Counted from the first letter of the stretch, positions 12,001 to 23,940 are shown. The stretch: DNA of 64,000 nucleotides from Sanderia malayensis (GCA_013076295.1 RQOL01000658.1:2418001-2482000), one strand, 5' to 3'. Numbers and translations: made by a program. Notes: generated from the letters alone by a model not told the origin.

Positions 12001-15000
12001 ACCGCTTTCAACATCAAAAATTATCTTTAAAGACCTTGAAAATATATTACTATGCTAGAAAAGGAATATAAAAGTAAATATCAACATCATATGATAAATT
12101 ATTTTAATCTATTTATTAATTAGAACAATAATTGTTCTAATGGCTAATTATGTTACTACTTTTACGCAGTTGAAGTGTTGGTTTTTAAGAAGATTAGCGT
12201 TGCATGCCGTGCTTAGTTGCTCTTAATTGTTCATTTACATTCCAAAAAGAAATATTCAATGCACCCCATTCTTGCGACGACCCACCGGGGCACACTTTTA
12301 TACAGCCAAATAAAACCATGCCTTTGTTTGCCGTTTTCAATACCCAGAACTCGTTTCAAGTCACAAGCTCGTTGTTAGTTACAAAACGTTGTTATTCACA
12401 AGTGAGCATAAATATTCGCATTTGAACTGGGTTAGTTTTTCCTGAGAACGCAGCCGCATGCTGAACAAAAGTTATCGGTTGCGAAGGCGCGAAATCCGCA
12501 TCTGTTGCAGTATCTAACCAGTGTAGACAATGTGGAGAGTGTTGTGAGTCCGTAATCGTGTTGTCTTTCCTTGTCTTTGTACGTACTACTGCTGTAATTG
12601 AATGATCGTATGGTTGTGCTGCTTCTTGGTCGAAATGCTGACCCGTATAGAACCCTTTCAACTGCTTGTGATACACTTCCTCTTGACTCTAGCAGTGTTA
12701 TCTGAAGCAGATCAAGTGGATACGCTGGGAATATCTTCGATAGAACCTCGATTTGACTTTGTGGAACGAGGCTCGATCTGTTTGACGCATTGCTGCCCGC
12801 GATGAATGGGATGCAGGGTGAAAGGGGCTCGTCACGTGATGATGTTGATGATGAACAGCAGCCATCTTCTTTCTGCCTCGTGCAGTCGATTGATCCATCG
12901 TATTGGTGACGGTTCGAGTCTCGTTCTGAATCTTTCTCCAGGCATCGGTGTTTCATTGTGATTGATTCAGGGCTTGTTGCTGGTGATAACGAGGCTGGTG
13001 TGCCAGTTGAATTGGTGTCTTTCTTGAAGTTATCGTTCTCATTATCCGATGACCCTACAATCGATACGTAGTTAATGCTGTTAATATCATATGCGCATTA
13101 CAACGTTTAAGAGACACGCCTGACATGTGGAAAGCGAGCTGGAGCAGACACTTGGCCTCAGACTGCTTTTCTCTTCATCCAAACACAATGCAATACAATT
13201 GACTCAATTAAGCTTACTCTTAGCTATGTTTTCCTGCTTGTACGGAGTTTGAAATCGGTCTAATGATCGACTATTGTTCGTTGAACGGCGATCCTGTTTA
13301 CCTTAAACTGATTAAGTTTTAATCTGTTTATTGTCTATAATGATTGCTAGACTTTTTGTTGTCCCAGCTAAAGGGAGTTGCTTCCTTAATTCACTGTCTC
13401 TTTGCACCAACAATAATTTGGGGTAGAAGTGTTGCTTAGCTTTCAATGCACCGACACTTGTATATTCTTCCGTCTTTCGGCCCACTAGTATATTAACTGT
13501 TCCAAGTATAAAACATTGCCTTAATTGCTGGCTACAGTGATTTCCGGCGTATACTGTTCCCAATTTCATCGAATGCTTCACAAAAGCTGTCTTTTTGATG
13601 CTTCCTGATAAAACTGGTTCACATCTCTGAATAAAACTGTCTATTCTGATATTTTCTGATGTTTTTTTATATTTTATGTACTATACATGAAAGCATTCTC
13701 TTACCTTTGTTAAGCCCAAGAATATCTTTGACACTGTAGCCAGTTGGGAACATAACACGACTCTTTATTTCTTCTCTTCCATTCTTCATCTTCACGTAAG
13801 CATTTTGAAATGCAGGTTTTTGCATCTGAGATCGATAATCATACGCTTTTCTCTGCTGTCTTAACGATGCCACTCTAGCCGCTGTGATCCTCTGTCGCTC
13901 CAAAACAGCCTGACACTTCTCACAGGGACAATTCTTCCACGGACAGTAATGCTTGTGGCCTTTTAGAATGTTGACGACACCATGATTACGACATCTTGCG
14001 CATTTTGGAATGCGATTCGAATCTGCTTCTCCTCTATCCTCCATGCTACAAGCATCTCTCTCTGTTTCTAGCTGAAAATGATGCATGTCTCTCGGTGAGT
14101 TAGTCATTTATAGGAACTGCTGCAAATAAAGGACCTTTTTTTAATTGAAATCAGAGTACAATGTACAACTGTTTGAAGATTAGTCACGTCACTATTTCAG
14201 GTTCATGTGACAACTATCTTTATCTACGATTCTCCTTGTTTCACTCAGAAGGAGACTTGGCAATTTTTCAGACAAAATTGCATTCTTTTTGTCAAGCAGA
14301 TATTGTCGGAACGATGTTAGTTTTGCGAATTGCGTATTTCCTGTGTTCTGGCGAATCTAGAATTCTGAAGAGACCAGGTGCAGTGTCCGATTGTTTTTGA
14401 TCCACTTCTTGTTTTCACCGGACGCTAATTTCAGCATTTCGAAATGTGACAACACACTAAAATGCATCTTACTGTTTATACGACCAGGAGATCTCGACGG
14501 ATTCGATAATAGAGTACTTGCAGTAATCCTTGCTTATTTTAATCACTTTACAATATTTTTTATGTTATTTTTCATTTGGGTTTGCGTGAATTCCTCGAAA
14601 AAACTTTTGTATGTGCAACGTTTTGAACCCATGTATCCCTCGGGGTGAAATTCAATGTTTTCGAAAAACAATGCTGAGTTTTTGTGCTGAGAAGTTGTTC
14701 GGTCACGACATGGAGTTGTTTGGTGTCTCTAAACTTGTTAATGGCAAGAAAGACACGTTCGCGAACCGATATGTAAAGTGTATGTATATTCCACGTCTGA
14801 AGCACTAGGGAAACCGGAGGAACTCGGCATGGTAATACAATGATAAGTAGAAGCGGCACTCATAGGTTTATAAGTGGAAGAAAGCGGCATTTGAGTTATG
14901 TTATCATAAACAATCAGTTCTGCTTGAGATTATATATTGTCTAGTTGATTCTTCCGAAAATTACGGCATCGCAGAACTTTGCGGAAGCTTTTTAGCGCAG

Positions 15001-18000
15001 TCAGAATATGGTGAATCTTGAGTACAACGCTTGCTGATAACTTAAGGCTCCTCGGATGAGCTTCAACCGTTAATATGTAATTAAAATGTATCAATAGAAT
15101 AACATGAATGAAGTTACGTTTGTGTTTAGAGCAGAGGTGGTGTGCTATTTATAGCTGGTGCGAATTGCGTGCCGTTTCTGCTTCATGTTATGTTTCTTTA
15201 CTCTGCGTGATTAGCAAAGGTTCGTGCGTACGAGCGCATCAACTGTGCTGCTATGTTTCGTATTTTTTGGTTTGTAATTGTCCAAGCAGGTGTCCTACGC
15301 TTAATTTCTATCAGTGTAGCTGTGAAATTATTTTCGTGATAGGATAGGCGCAGAGAAAAATAGAATACTCGTCAATTTGATGATGTCATCCCGCACACGA
15401 CCGACTGTTTTTAGCATTTCAATTGAGATTTTGTGTATGTTTCTTAAAAAGAAGGAGATACCCCTTGTTTTGATTGGAAACTAAGTATAGCACCCTTTGA
15501 ACATGGCAACAGAAAAATAGCGAGCAACATTATACCTAACCATCCCTTCTGAAAGGGCCATATTACCAACTTGTTTATTTCATGATTTGGCTCAGACTTT
15601 TTCCTTTACTCTAGCGTTCGTGAAACTTTTTATATAAATAAATGGTTAGCAGTATATGTTCAACATACCTTGATCTTTTTGAACGAATGCGTGTAGCTAA
15701 ATGTCTCCTTTTCTCTCTCTCTTGAAACTTCTTGCAATGCGCTGACTAATGCTGACAACAGTTGGCGTTGGCTTCACCCATGTATACTGCCATTGGCTGT
15801 GATATGCGCTTGCATTTATATACGCACGCGCGGGATTTTTAGAACAAGCGCTAACAAGCTTATTACTTGGCATGGAAAAGTATGGCTGCTAAACAGGTAA
15901 ATCAGGGGCCGCCTTGTCTTATTACGACATGTGAATCTCGTTTGCAACGTGTCAACTTTACACGGATTACACGAAAGAGATGTACACGATGCAAATAGGA
16001 TCGTGTATAAGCTTGTTTACTTTTGCACCAGCCGTCTTATTAAATGTTCAATCACCCAACAGCCAATATTAATGTTATCAGCTCGTATTCCTGGTTAATT
16101 TCCGTTTGTACCACGAAACAGATGCGTTTATGATCCAACCTTCTGTTCACCTTAGAACAGGTTGGATAGAATCGGGTTATACACGTGTGTTGTTTTTCGC
16201 ATTATTATTTCCAGCTTATTTTTCTAACCCCGTCGTAATCGGGTATTCTTCTGTTTGCGAATCTTAATAATATGTAGAGTGAAATGCTCCAAAATGGCCA
16301 ACGCACCGGCCTGTTCAACATTGCGTCATTCTCTTCATCAAAAATAGTTTGCTTCAATGCACCCAGGGTTTTTTACAATTGACTTTTGCAGCTGTCATAC
16401 ATTGAACTCGGTGCAACCCAGTGAACTCTATATAAGAAATTTTTCCTGAAGACTTCTTATATAGAGTTCAATGGTGCAACCTTAATATCAGCATCAGATG
16501 AACCTTACAGTGTTTGACAGTTTGTTTTATACACACACCCACATTGCCATCTCTATAATTGCAGTAGATGCAGCAGTTGTAGACTGTCATAAACTCGCAC
16601 AGATAGCAGTTATCATTGAGATAAGAATCAGAGGTCGTGGCTCACAGCTGACCTTTTGCCCCACCTCTCTTTTTCTTTTGCTGAAAGGTCAAAAGTCAAT
16701 ATAAACATGATTCATCGTATTTTGTTAAAAATTGCTCAATACTTCTAAGAACCCTGATTCATTATTGTTCCTTGTATCACATGAACTTGTTTTTATTAAA
16801 GTTTTCTTCAGTATAATTAGCAAATTGTGTTTGCGCGAATGGGTCACAGCAATTAGCATTAATTGAGCGGAAGGCGATTCTTTTTGCCGCTCTATTGTGA
16901 AAATGACTCGCAAACAAAGAGGATGATTTTGGGGCAGAGATATAAATTGACTTGGTTATTCTATTACATCATCGGTATACACGGGAAAAAAAGCTAAACA
17001 ATGAGGCATTTGTGTGAATAGGCACCGCCTTAATTTGGCGAATCTGACTCTGATTTTACATCTGCTGTGGCAGAAGATCAGCTTTAATCTAATTGATTTG
17101 AATAGGATGGGTGGGAATATGTCGATACTGCTTTTCGTGTACTCGATTATAGTAGCTTGTAATCCTCACTGTATACGGAGACAGCAGAATGACGTGTAGT
17201 TAGGCCGTTTAATTATCCATCTGTCGTTGCAATATTCATGCATACAATACAATAAGTCGTGCATTCACGCACTTGTCAAGCCAGCATTTACGTTTTGTTT
17301 TTATAAATAAACCCATCCATAAGGCATTTGCTGTTCTGACATTGAAAACTGTGTAAGACACCCATGTTTTAATCGTACAATTCATAGCGGTCTGATTAGC
17401 AGAACATGGTCTGTATATGTGATTGGTTGTGACCGCCTTTCTCTTTCACTTACTGAGAGTGATTGCTAAATTGGCTTATGCCTGGTCTTTATTACTATGT
17501 GGACATTTTAAAATGGTCTTTATTATTGTGAAGATGATACTGCAATGTGACGTAGGCAAATATTTCCTGCTACGAAGGCTTCAGTACTATTTTATGACAT
17601 GCAGTATAAGATGATCAGCAAGAGAACAAAAACACAATTATATACCGCTTGTGTTTTTGTTCTTTCGTTGATCATGTAAAACCTGGCGCTTAATCGCAGA
17701 AGGACAGGTAGTGTTTATATCCAAGTCTTCTCTTTATGTAGCCGTGGTAAATTAGGCTTTATCATGAGTTGAATGGCGACGTTTGATCAACGGAAAACGG
17801 CTGAAACTAAGGCTTGCGTTGTTGCATTGAATTGGTTCCTTTCAGGTGAATTTATTGAATAGAATTAATTATCAAACGATAATAAATTCTGAGAAGGAAA
17901 AGCAACAGGCTCCTTCGGGCTGAAGATGAAAATCGTTAATGATATCCGAATAAACTTTTCATTTCCTGTATTGGGGCATTCGGCTAGAAATATCCGAAAA

Positions 18001-19627
18001 CCGGCTTAGCCACCTTCCCTACCATAGCCGGGCGCGATGGCCAATTGTTGGTTGGGGGGCAAATTTTATCGATTTCTAAAGGGTCTCAGATTTATTAAGA
18101 ACTTCATGTTTTGGAATTTATCTGGGAGCGCCCCCTAACCCCCTTGATATTGCTAATAGCTACGGGCCTGGATTACTCCATTGGAAATGCAAACATGGTG
18201 TATACCTTTAACGTTACTCTTGCAAATTTATGTTTCTATCAAAGTGGTTTTGGTTGACTTATTCTTTCTGCTCAACATTTTGAGACTATTTCAAGCTTCA
18301 TTGGCCCATTGGATCCAAGTGCAATCGACTTTTTACGACATTTACGTGTGAACTATAGCGATTACGCTATGCAAGATACATACATATTGCGCCTACTTTC
18401 GAACATATTTGTATCAAGCTATAACCGATCAATGATGGAAGTGATTTGATTATTTCTTGCAGCTCGTCCAATGGCATCAAGTACTCACTCTGTAAAGCAA
18501 AAAGTTTTACCTAAGCAAAGAGGACCTTTGCATAAAGCAGTTAGATCTGCGACTGGAACAGAACGAAAGCCAATTGGAAGCTCAACCATCAAGGCTGCTA
18601 CACTTAAAGAGACAAAGAACGCAATATCACTACAAGAAAGCCATCTTGCAAATTTAGAAGGAAAGTCGGAATCCACAAAACCCGCTGCTATAGATCCTGC
18701 TGCACAAGAATTATTGGACAATTTTAATAAAATATCTCACTTGAAGAAGAGAATGCGTGACTTAAAGGCACAGAGCTCAGACCAAAGTAATACTTTTAGA
18801 TGCAGATTCATCGCTGAAGCTGAGAAATTTTTCACTAGTGAGCCACAAGGATTGGAGTATGGAAAAGAAGAATGTGAAGCTAATCAGATAGATGTAGCTG
18901 CAAACTTCAAGCCACAAAACCAAGGTTCAAATAACGTTGGGTTTTTAATCAAGAATAATTTCATGCAGAACAAAGGTAAGCATCACGTTTTTATATTTTG
19001 TTATTCATTGCCAGTTTTGTCACAATAATGATTTTTTCCAGCAGGTTTTCGGCATTAATACAAATGCATGTATATACATTCATTAAGTTTCTAAATTATT
19101 TTTTGCAGAATCAATCATAAAGGCAATCATTACATCGTTTTATCATCATCAAAATATTTATGACATCAAAGTACAATCATTTGAGGTGATAATAAATTAA
19201 GCTGGCTGTTACGGAATATACTTTCTTACTTACTGATGTAATCTAATAACCGTTAACTGGAAGTTTTATCAATGTAATGTTTCAGGACGTTGGTTCTTTG
19301 ATTGATTTGGTATTGGACATGGAAGCGATTAAAATTGATATGAATATTACGGAGATGGCAAAAAGATTGGCTAGTGATGTTTCTGAATCTATTGATATTA
19401 GCAAGAGGTGGGTGTATTGCCTACATTGCTTATTGCAAACTTCTTTGGTGCATCTCTTAGTTGTTTTGTATTCAAGAGACACTCATTATTTTATTTGTAT
19501 TTGTTCCAGTGAAAAGCTAGCTGCCTATCGCAAACTACACAGCATATTATTTGACAATGGAGAGCGCTTGCCTACTCTTGTAAACGATTCCGAAGAAAGC
19601 GAAGGATCTTTCGACTCTAAAGAATAA
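6008..19627 (+). CDS. TEDC2: Tubulin epsilon and delta complex protein 2-like (TEDC2)
   Basis: Exons: 6008-6096, 6190-6257, 9260-9391 (exact copy at 11355-11486), 18463-18975, 19109-19185, 19286-19407 and 19510-19627. Phases are 2,1,1,1,0,2 and agree throughout. The duplicated exon is 132 nt, phase 1-1. TEDC2 works with TEDC1 and the delta- and epsilon-tubulins to stabilise centriolar triplet microtubules. The call rests on two stretches that resemble vertebrate TEDC2: [20 protein letters not shown] near the N terminus, and [20 protein letters not shown] near the C terminus. The middle is Lys/Ser-rich with a short helical segment ([19 protein letters not shown]). Intron 3 is over 6 kb and contains the tandem duplication and a whole DMRT gene on the other strand. 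Identity is likely but based on short matches. Confidence 0.72.
6264..6885. mobile_element. 622-bp MITE with 47-bp perfect terminal inverted repeats
   Basis: Positions 6264-6310 and 6839-6885 are exact inverted repeats of 47 bases, starting AGGGAGTTTAAGC and rich in AACGTTAACG. ATT flanks both ends (6261-6263 and 6886-6888), a likely 3-bp target duplication. There is no transposase frame inside. The left end sits 6 bp after the end of TEDC2 exon 2, right behind its splice donor. Confidence 0.8.
6886..7440. other. TEDC2 intron 2 sequence without a recognised gene
   Basis: About 550 bp. A GC-richer block at roughly 7070-7210 contains a 103-residue minus-strand frame with no family resemblance. 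I see nothing else. Confidence 0.4.
7440..8470. repeat. Dispersed repeat of about 1 kb (copy A)
   Basis: Starts with an A/T low-complexity run (TAAAAA-type, to about 7520). A segment beginning TTTGTTGCGCTCACACC then matches the copy at 28,466-29,190 almost base for base apart from many one-base gaps. It includes a tRNA-like core on the minus strand. The 28-kb copy lacks the part matching about 8150-8370. From 7711 onward the repeat lies inside the 2,095-bp tandem duplication, so this part is also present at 9806-10,565. Confidence 0.75.
7729..7801 (-). tRNA. tRNA-like module 1 (GCC anticodon by position), probably tRNA-derived repeat
   Basis: A 73-nt cloverleaf can be drawn on the minus strand. 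The acceptor TGACTGG pairs perfectly with CCAGTCA. Box A TAGCCTAGCGG and box B GGTTCGACTCC match pol III consensus. The anticodon stem TCGGT/GCCGA has five pairs around loop GTGCCAA, and the T-stem has four pairs. It is embedded in a dispersed repeat, so a tRNA-derived repeat is more likely than a working tRNA-Gly; the body does not resemble known animal tRNA-Gly(GCC). Confidence 0.5.
9260..9391 (+). other. TEDC2 exon 3, first copy
   Basis: Preceded by CTCTTGTAG and followed by GTAAGT. It reads [15 protein letters not shown] and onward in phase 1-1. Length 132 nt = 44 codons, so one or both copies can be spliced without shifting the frame. Confidence 0.8.
9824..9896 (-). tRNA. tRNA-like module 2 (copy in duplicated unit)
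   Basis: Identical to the module at 7729-7801 because it lies in the second tandem unit. Same box A and box B and same cloverleaf. Confidence 0.5.
11355..11486 (+). other. TEDC2 exon 3, second copy
   Basis: Exact copy of 9260-9391 with intact acceptor and GTAAGT donor. The exon is symmetric (phase 1-1), so inclusion of both would insert a second 44-residue block in frame. Confidence 0.8.
12432..14107 (-). CDS. DM-domain transcription factor with DMA domain (DMRT, DMRTA/DMRT3-like group)
   Basis: Two coding exons, 13705-14107 and 12432-13054, joined in phase 1, give 341 residues. Exon 1 encodes the DM domain at about residues 33-85: intertwined zinc-binding Cys/His residues in [26 protein letters not shown] and the recognition helix with [15 protein letters not shown]. 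Exon 2 encodes a DMA (CUE-like) domain, [19 protein letters not shown] and onward, which defines the DMRTA/DMRT3/DMRT93B class, then a C-terminal CxxC...CxxC module (YCNRCGF, FCSACG) resembling a zinc ribbon. These proteins bind DNA and act in sex determination or neural patterning in animals. The whole gene lies inside a TEDC2 intron on the opposite strand. Confidence 0.9.
16422..16470. repeat. Inverted repeat, 17-bp perfect arms
   Basis: TGAACTCTATATAAGAA at 16,422-16,438 and its reverse complement at 16,454-16,470, with a 15-nt loop. Flanking GGTGCAACC copies extend it as a direct repeat. Probably a small transposon remnant. Confidence 0.75.
17611..17675. repeat. Inverted repeat, 25-bp arms with 3 mismatches
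   Basis: ATGATCAGCAAGAGAACAAA at 17,611 pairs with the arm at 17,651-17,675 ending CGTTGATCAT across a 15-nt spacer. No coding content. Confidence 0.7.
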
Positions 19628-19628
19628 A
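19623..19628 (+). promoter_or_regulatory. Polyadenylation signal overlapping the TEDC2 stop codon
   Basis: AATAAA is formed by the last glutamate codon and the TAA stop (GAA TAA A). The end of the IQCK coding region on the other strand is 62 bp away, so the transcripts probably overlap tail to tail. Confidence 0.45.
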
Positions 19629-19689
19629 GGTAACTTGAATTTGTTAACAGCAATCATTTAAATTGTGTACATGATGTTGTATTGTTCAT

Positions 19690-21356
19690 TCATGACGTAG
19701 TCACTGCCTCTTCTTCAGCAACAACCTCGTTTTCATCTTCTACTGGGTGCTTCTTCCAAAAGTCTTCTATTTTTAACATTATGTCATATTCTTGCTGCAA
19801 AAAAAGGTTAACACATTTATTCCTGTTTGCAAACGTCTCGGACATTCCCATGAGTGTTTTCAACATGCTTGAGCGCCGCCCCCGAATGAGCGCCTAATTT
19901 CGTTTAATCGGAAAACCGCTAGAATCGTTGGATCAAATAGGAAAAAGCTGAAAATCTTAATTCAACCTCGGGAATTTATTTTCTTGTATCAAATCACAAG
20001 TGTTTCAAACTTGTATGTTTTACTACCCCGCCCCCGAATAAGCGCCGCTTCAAAAGTACCGGAAATTAAAAGAGCTCTGCGTTGCGTACTCGAGTAAATA
20101 CGGTAATGTAAAATTAGAGAAAGTCTAGTGCAATTTCTTATGTGTTACCTCTCTCATTTCCTTTTGGTATTGTCTTAGTTCTTGTACTTCAGGATCACTT
20201 CGAACCTTGAGAGAAAAACCGTATAGTTTGGATGTATCAGATCACTGAAAGCATGCACCAAACAGGCAGATCCATAATTAATTAAATATCGGATGTTTAA
20301 ACACAAACTTATTCACAATTCTTTAAATATTTACATACTTTCCGCCCTCTCCAACATGACTGCAAAATTATTGCTGCTTCATCTTCAGTCCATAACAATG
20401 ACAATGGCAGTGGTGGACGTGGTCTGCAATGAACAGACATGTAACAACCATCAAAATATACAACATAACTCAGCATGAAACAGTATGAGGCATTTAACTG
20501 AGATTGATTAGCATCAATGCAATTAATTCTTACTTTATTTCATTGATTCTCTGGACAAAGGGAATGTCCCATAAGCCAAGCCTCTCTCTGTTACCGTGTC
20601 TTGGATTGTTGCTGTGGAAAACAAAATGGTACTAATGTCAGGAGAACCTTATTGTCACACAATGCATTGCAAAATTACATGGACACTTTTCACCATGTCA
20701 AAGGAATTGTGGTCATTGGCTTACTTGTAAAGATATTCTGTGAGATAGTCACAAGCATTGAATTTTGTTCTCTTCCACTGAAACATGCAAACATAGGAAA
20801 ATTAGAGAACCAATGGTGGATCCTCTAAGCCTTGTGGGTGTGTCTTGTTGCATCATTAAATGCCACTCACCTTTAGAACGTTATTATCTTTGGCCGATTG
20901 TAACATTGCTTCAATTGCAGGCAACAGGGTAGGAAAGACCTCCTTCTCGAGGTAAATTTTGGCTGGAACTGCAAATGATAAATATGTTTTATACGGGCAA
21001 TGTCTCGGGTTAATTCCTCGTATTGAAATATTAAGTTTGCAGTGACGTTACAACTTACGTGTGTTTGTGCTTTCATTCTTTTCAATTTTGAAATCAATTT
21101 TTTCCTCTTTAAAGTTTTCAGCAGTTTTCTTGATAAGCTTGAAGCCACAGCAAGCTAAATGTGAAATTTCGGGTTTGAATGTGTCTTCAACATTTGGACA
21201 TTTGCTATTTTGTTGCACTTGCTCATTTTCTGATTCATTCTCTTTGCTGCTGTTTACATTCTCTTCAAATCGGCCTAAGCATTTTTCTTCGTAATTATAG
21301 CCATAGAAAACGGGAGAAAGCTGTGAAATATCATAGATTTCAGCATCGTGTGACAT
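19690..21356 (-). CDS. IQCK: IQ domain-containing protein K (IQCK)-like
   Basis: Seven exons on the minus strand: 21059-21356, 20871-20968, 20725-20777, 20534-20611, 20339-20423, 20149-20205 and 19690-19794. All phases match, giving 257 residues. Matches to IQCK as I know it: the EVFPTLLPAIEAMLQSAK helix, KFNACDYLTEYLY, then the signature RPPLPLSLLWTEDEAAI followed by the IQ motif ILQSCWRGRKVRSDPEV, which would bind calmodulin or a similar light chain, then LRQYQKEMRE. The first exon encodes a divergent 99-residue head. IQCK is a ciliated-cell and sperm-associated protein of poorly known role. It is convergent with TEDC2, another centriole/cilium gene. Confidence 0.88.
19840..20110. repeat. 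Degenerate repeat in IQCK last intron
   Basis: Contains two similar GC-rich tracts (CGCCCCCGAATGAGCGCC at about 19,877 and CGCCCCCGAATAAGCGCC at about 20,030) about 155 bp apart in AT-rich flanks. A related tract (CGAATAAGCCCCCGGAGG) occurs at about 63,554. Probably remnants of a dispersed element. Confidence 0.4.
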
Positions 21357-22280
21357 TTTGCACTGTAAAATTTAAAGCAAATCTTGCATTCACATGTTGG
21401 TCACAATTTTTGTAAAATATCAGAATGTTTTAAGAAGTAGGCCCACTTTAAAAATAACCTTGTTGCCAAGTGACGGAGAGCCCAGCCGTCATTGCCATAG
21501 AGATAGGATATAAGATAATCTAGAGGGCTAACGGCCGATACTCCCTCTGTATAGCGGTGAAGCAAAATTTCTAGCCAGCCACCCTCCAGCAAAATGGCGG
21601 ACAAAACTCCAGCAGCTAGAACTTCACATTTTGAAAGTCAATGATGCATTGATACTTCAATTAAAAACCTCAAAGAAACATCTAATCTTAAAATATTATG
21701 TTATATTAATTATAATGAAAGTTCATGGTTGTTTTTACAATATCATTGCAAGTTACAAACTTTTATGTAATTTGCAATGGCACGAATTGTTAGGCCCAGA
21801 TATCTCTTGGAGGGTGAACTTTTGTATCCCTGTGCTCAAACACAGGGTTTCGAAGTATCAAGTGGTAAAAAAATGGCCGCCATTGGAGGGTGAGATTAGA
21901 CTCATTACATTGCGTCCCTGTGCTTCGCTCGCAACTCGCTCAACACAAGGGACTTATGGACTTACTGTTCAAAAACTGTCCAAAAAATTAAAGCCTCGCT
22001 CTCATGTAATGCAATAAAATAAAAAATAAAACTTGGAAAGTGCCGGGAGGACTCAAAAATTTCAATATTTTGTGTTGCCGCCTCTGAGCTGTTGAACAAG
22101 TTTTCATTTTATTTGAAACGAAAGATGCAACTGGTTGCATATCCAAGGATTTTTACTTGAAAGTATAGAAACAGGTAAGTTTCATTTTTAGTTTCCAATT
22201 TAGTTCTTGTTGGATTTTGCAAATTACCAACGGTTGTTAAACTTGATTGCATGTTTGATTTACTACATCTCCTCAGCCAA

Positions 22281-22318
22281 CTGAGGTCTCCTCAGCCAGT
22301 TGGCTGAGGAGACCTCAG
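22281..22318. repeat. Perfect 38-bp palindrome (18-bp arms)
   Basis: CTGAGGTCTCCTCAGCCA, a GT spacer, then the exact reverse complement. A further partial copy of CTCCTCAGCCAA precedes it at 22,269. It lies in the left half of the outer foldback element. Confidence 0.9.
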
Positions 22319-23040
22319 ATGTGAGGTGAAAGCTCCCAAAATTATTCAATATATCAATTTAGTTAGCGTGTGAGTGTTTAAAAATGAATGGCAATCGAGC
22401 AAAATGAAATGTAGTTTAGGATATAACACTCGGGAGTCAATAAGAATTTTAGCAGAATCTGCTAAAAGAAGAAACATGTTTGATTTGATAAACATGTTTA
22501 GGCCTTTGACGAACCGACAAATTCATTTTTTTGGGTTATTTTATGAACAATGAAAAGTAATTATTTTCATTGTTACATTCACAGATTAAATCCCAGATGC
22601 ATGATCAGCTGAAGGACGAAGGGCTAGTATTTATCAGTAAATTAACACGCTTCAATGAACCATAATTTCTGACTTTGCTTTTGGTTATACTGAATTGGAA
22701 GAAGAAACTTTGATATACTCAATATTTACTTTGAATTATTTAGAGAAAATAATTTTTAAATTTGACTATAGAACAATTTTTCTTGATAATGAGATTATTA
22801 GTATGTAGTTTTATATGTAATAATACATGAAATGCTTTTTGCTTTCTTAATTGGTGGTGAATACACGCGTGTTGTTTTTCATAATCGTAAATACAACAAG
22901 TCCTGATGAAATGTAATTCTCAAACGAAAAGCAGCTTTTACCTTAACTTGTGCAAGACCCATATACAAAAACAAGGAATTGGTGAGGAATTTTTATGTAA
23001 ATATTTCTCGGAAAAGCACGAAAATTTATTGAGTTTATAT

Positions 23041-23940
23041 CATAGAGATAGGATATAAGATACACTAGAGTGCGCACTCCAATTGACGCATCGATACAAA
23101 AGTTGAAGCATTGGCGGCCATCTTGTTGGAGGCTCGCGGACGAAATTTACGGTCTGAAGCCTTATAATTCAAATGTAAAATACGTGGATATTATTATAGC
23201 TGAAGATCAAATAAATACCTCAAATGTCCCTCAAATCATGGTCGGGTTAAACATATTAAAGCTTTATTGGTGGATCGAATGTATTACTACCATTTCCAGA
23301 AGACCATATTTTGCTGTGGAGTGCTATATGAAACAGTGGCCTTGGCATTTTGCGATACGAAGTACGGGCGAATTGTATTTTACGGACGACGCCCAAACTA
23401 GGTAAATTAGATATCAATCGATACGCAATGATCTCCTGAGTATGAATCTGCAATAAAATTTGTGCAACGCGCCGCATTCAAAAGTTATGCCCCTTTTTAT
23501 CGGGGGCCTAACACCTACAAATCACCGATCGACAGCAACTAAAAGGTGGCGCAAGTAAAAATATTGCTAAAATCTTTAAATGCAGAGGTGCTTGTGAATA
23601 TTATTGCAGATCATACTCAGGAGGTATTTCCGATCGGATTGATATTAATTTACCTATTTGGGGGCAGTCGGTAAAATGAAATCCGTCTTTCTAAAAAATA
23701 GTAGTAATACATTCGATCCAACAAAAAACTTCAATATGTTAAACCGACTATGATATTATGAAGGTTCCAATCTTTATTTGAGGTTAAGCAATCGTAATAT
23801 CCACGTAATTCTTGTTCAAAGTATTAGGGTTCAGACGACCGTGAAATTCTGAAATGAGCCTCCAACAAGATGGCGTCCAAACTGCGTCACCGCCCGGGGC
23901 CTGGTTCGCACTCTAGTGTATATTATATCCTATCTCTATG
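23041..23940. mobile_element. Inner 900-bp palindromic transposon
   Basis: Starts CATAGAGATAGGATATAAG and ends with its complement, with perfect 8-bp target duplications GTTTATAT at 23,033-23,040 and 23,941-23,948. The two halves are diverged inverted copies of each other (for example CCATCTTGTTGGAGGCTC near both ends). It has no transposase. It is an inverted copy of the element at 24,345-25,245. Confidence 0.85.

Larger units (their letters stand above)
14108..18462. other. Long non-coding stretch: TEDC2 intron and upstream region of DMRT
   Basis: About 4.35 kb without a recognisable gene. It should hold DMRT regulatory sequence because it lies 5' of that gene. Two imperfect hairpins occur (16,422-16,470 and 17,611-17,675). 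A TATA-like ATTTATATACGC at about 15,815 precedes an ATG with a donor at 15,897, but its phase does not fit the next TEDC2 exon. Confidence 0.5.

Noticed and set aside
15872..15896. Possible alternative first exon after a TATA-like box (ATG GCT GCT AAA CAG, then GTAAAT)
   Set aside because: It would end in phase 0 but TEDC2 exon 4 needs phase 1. No other partner exon found.
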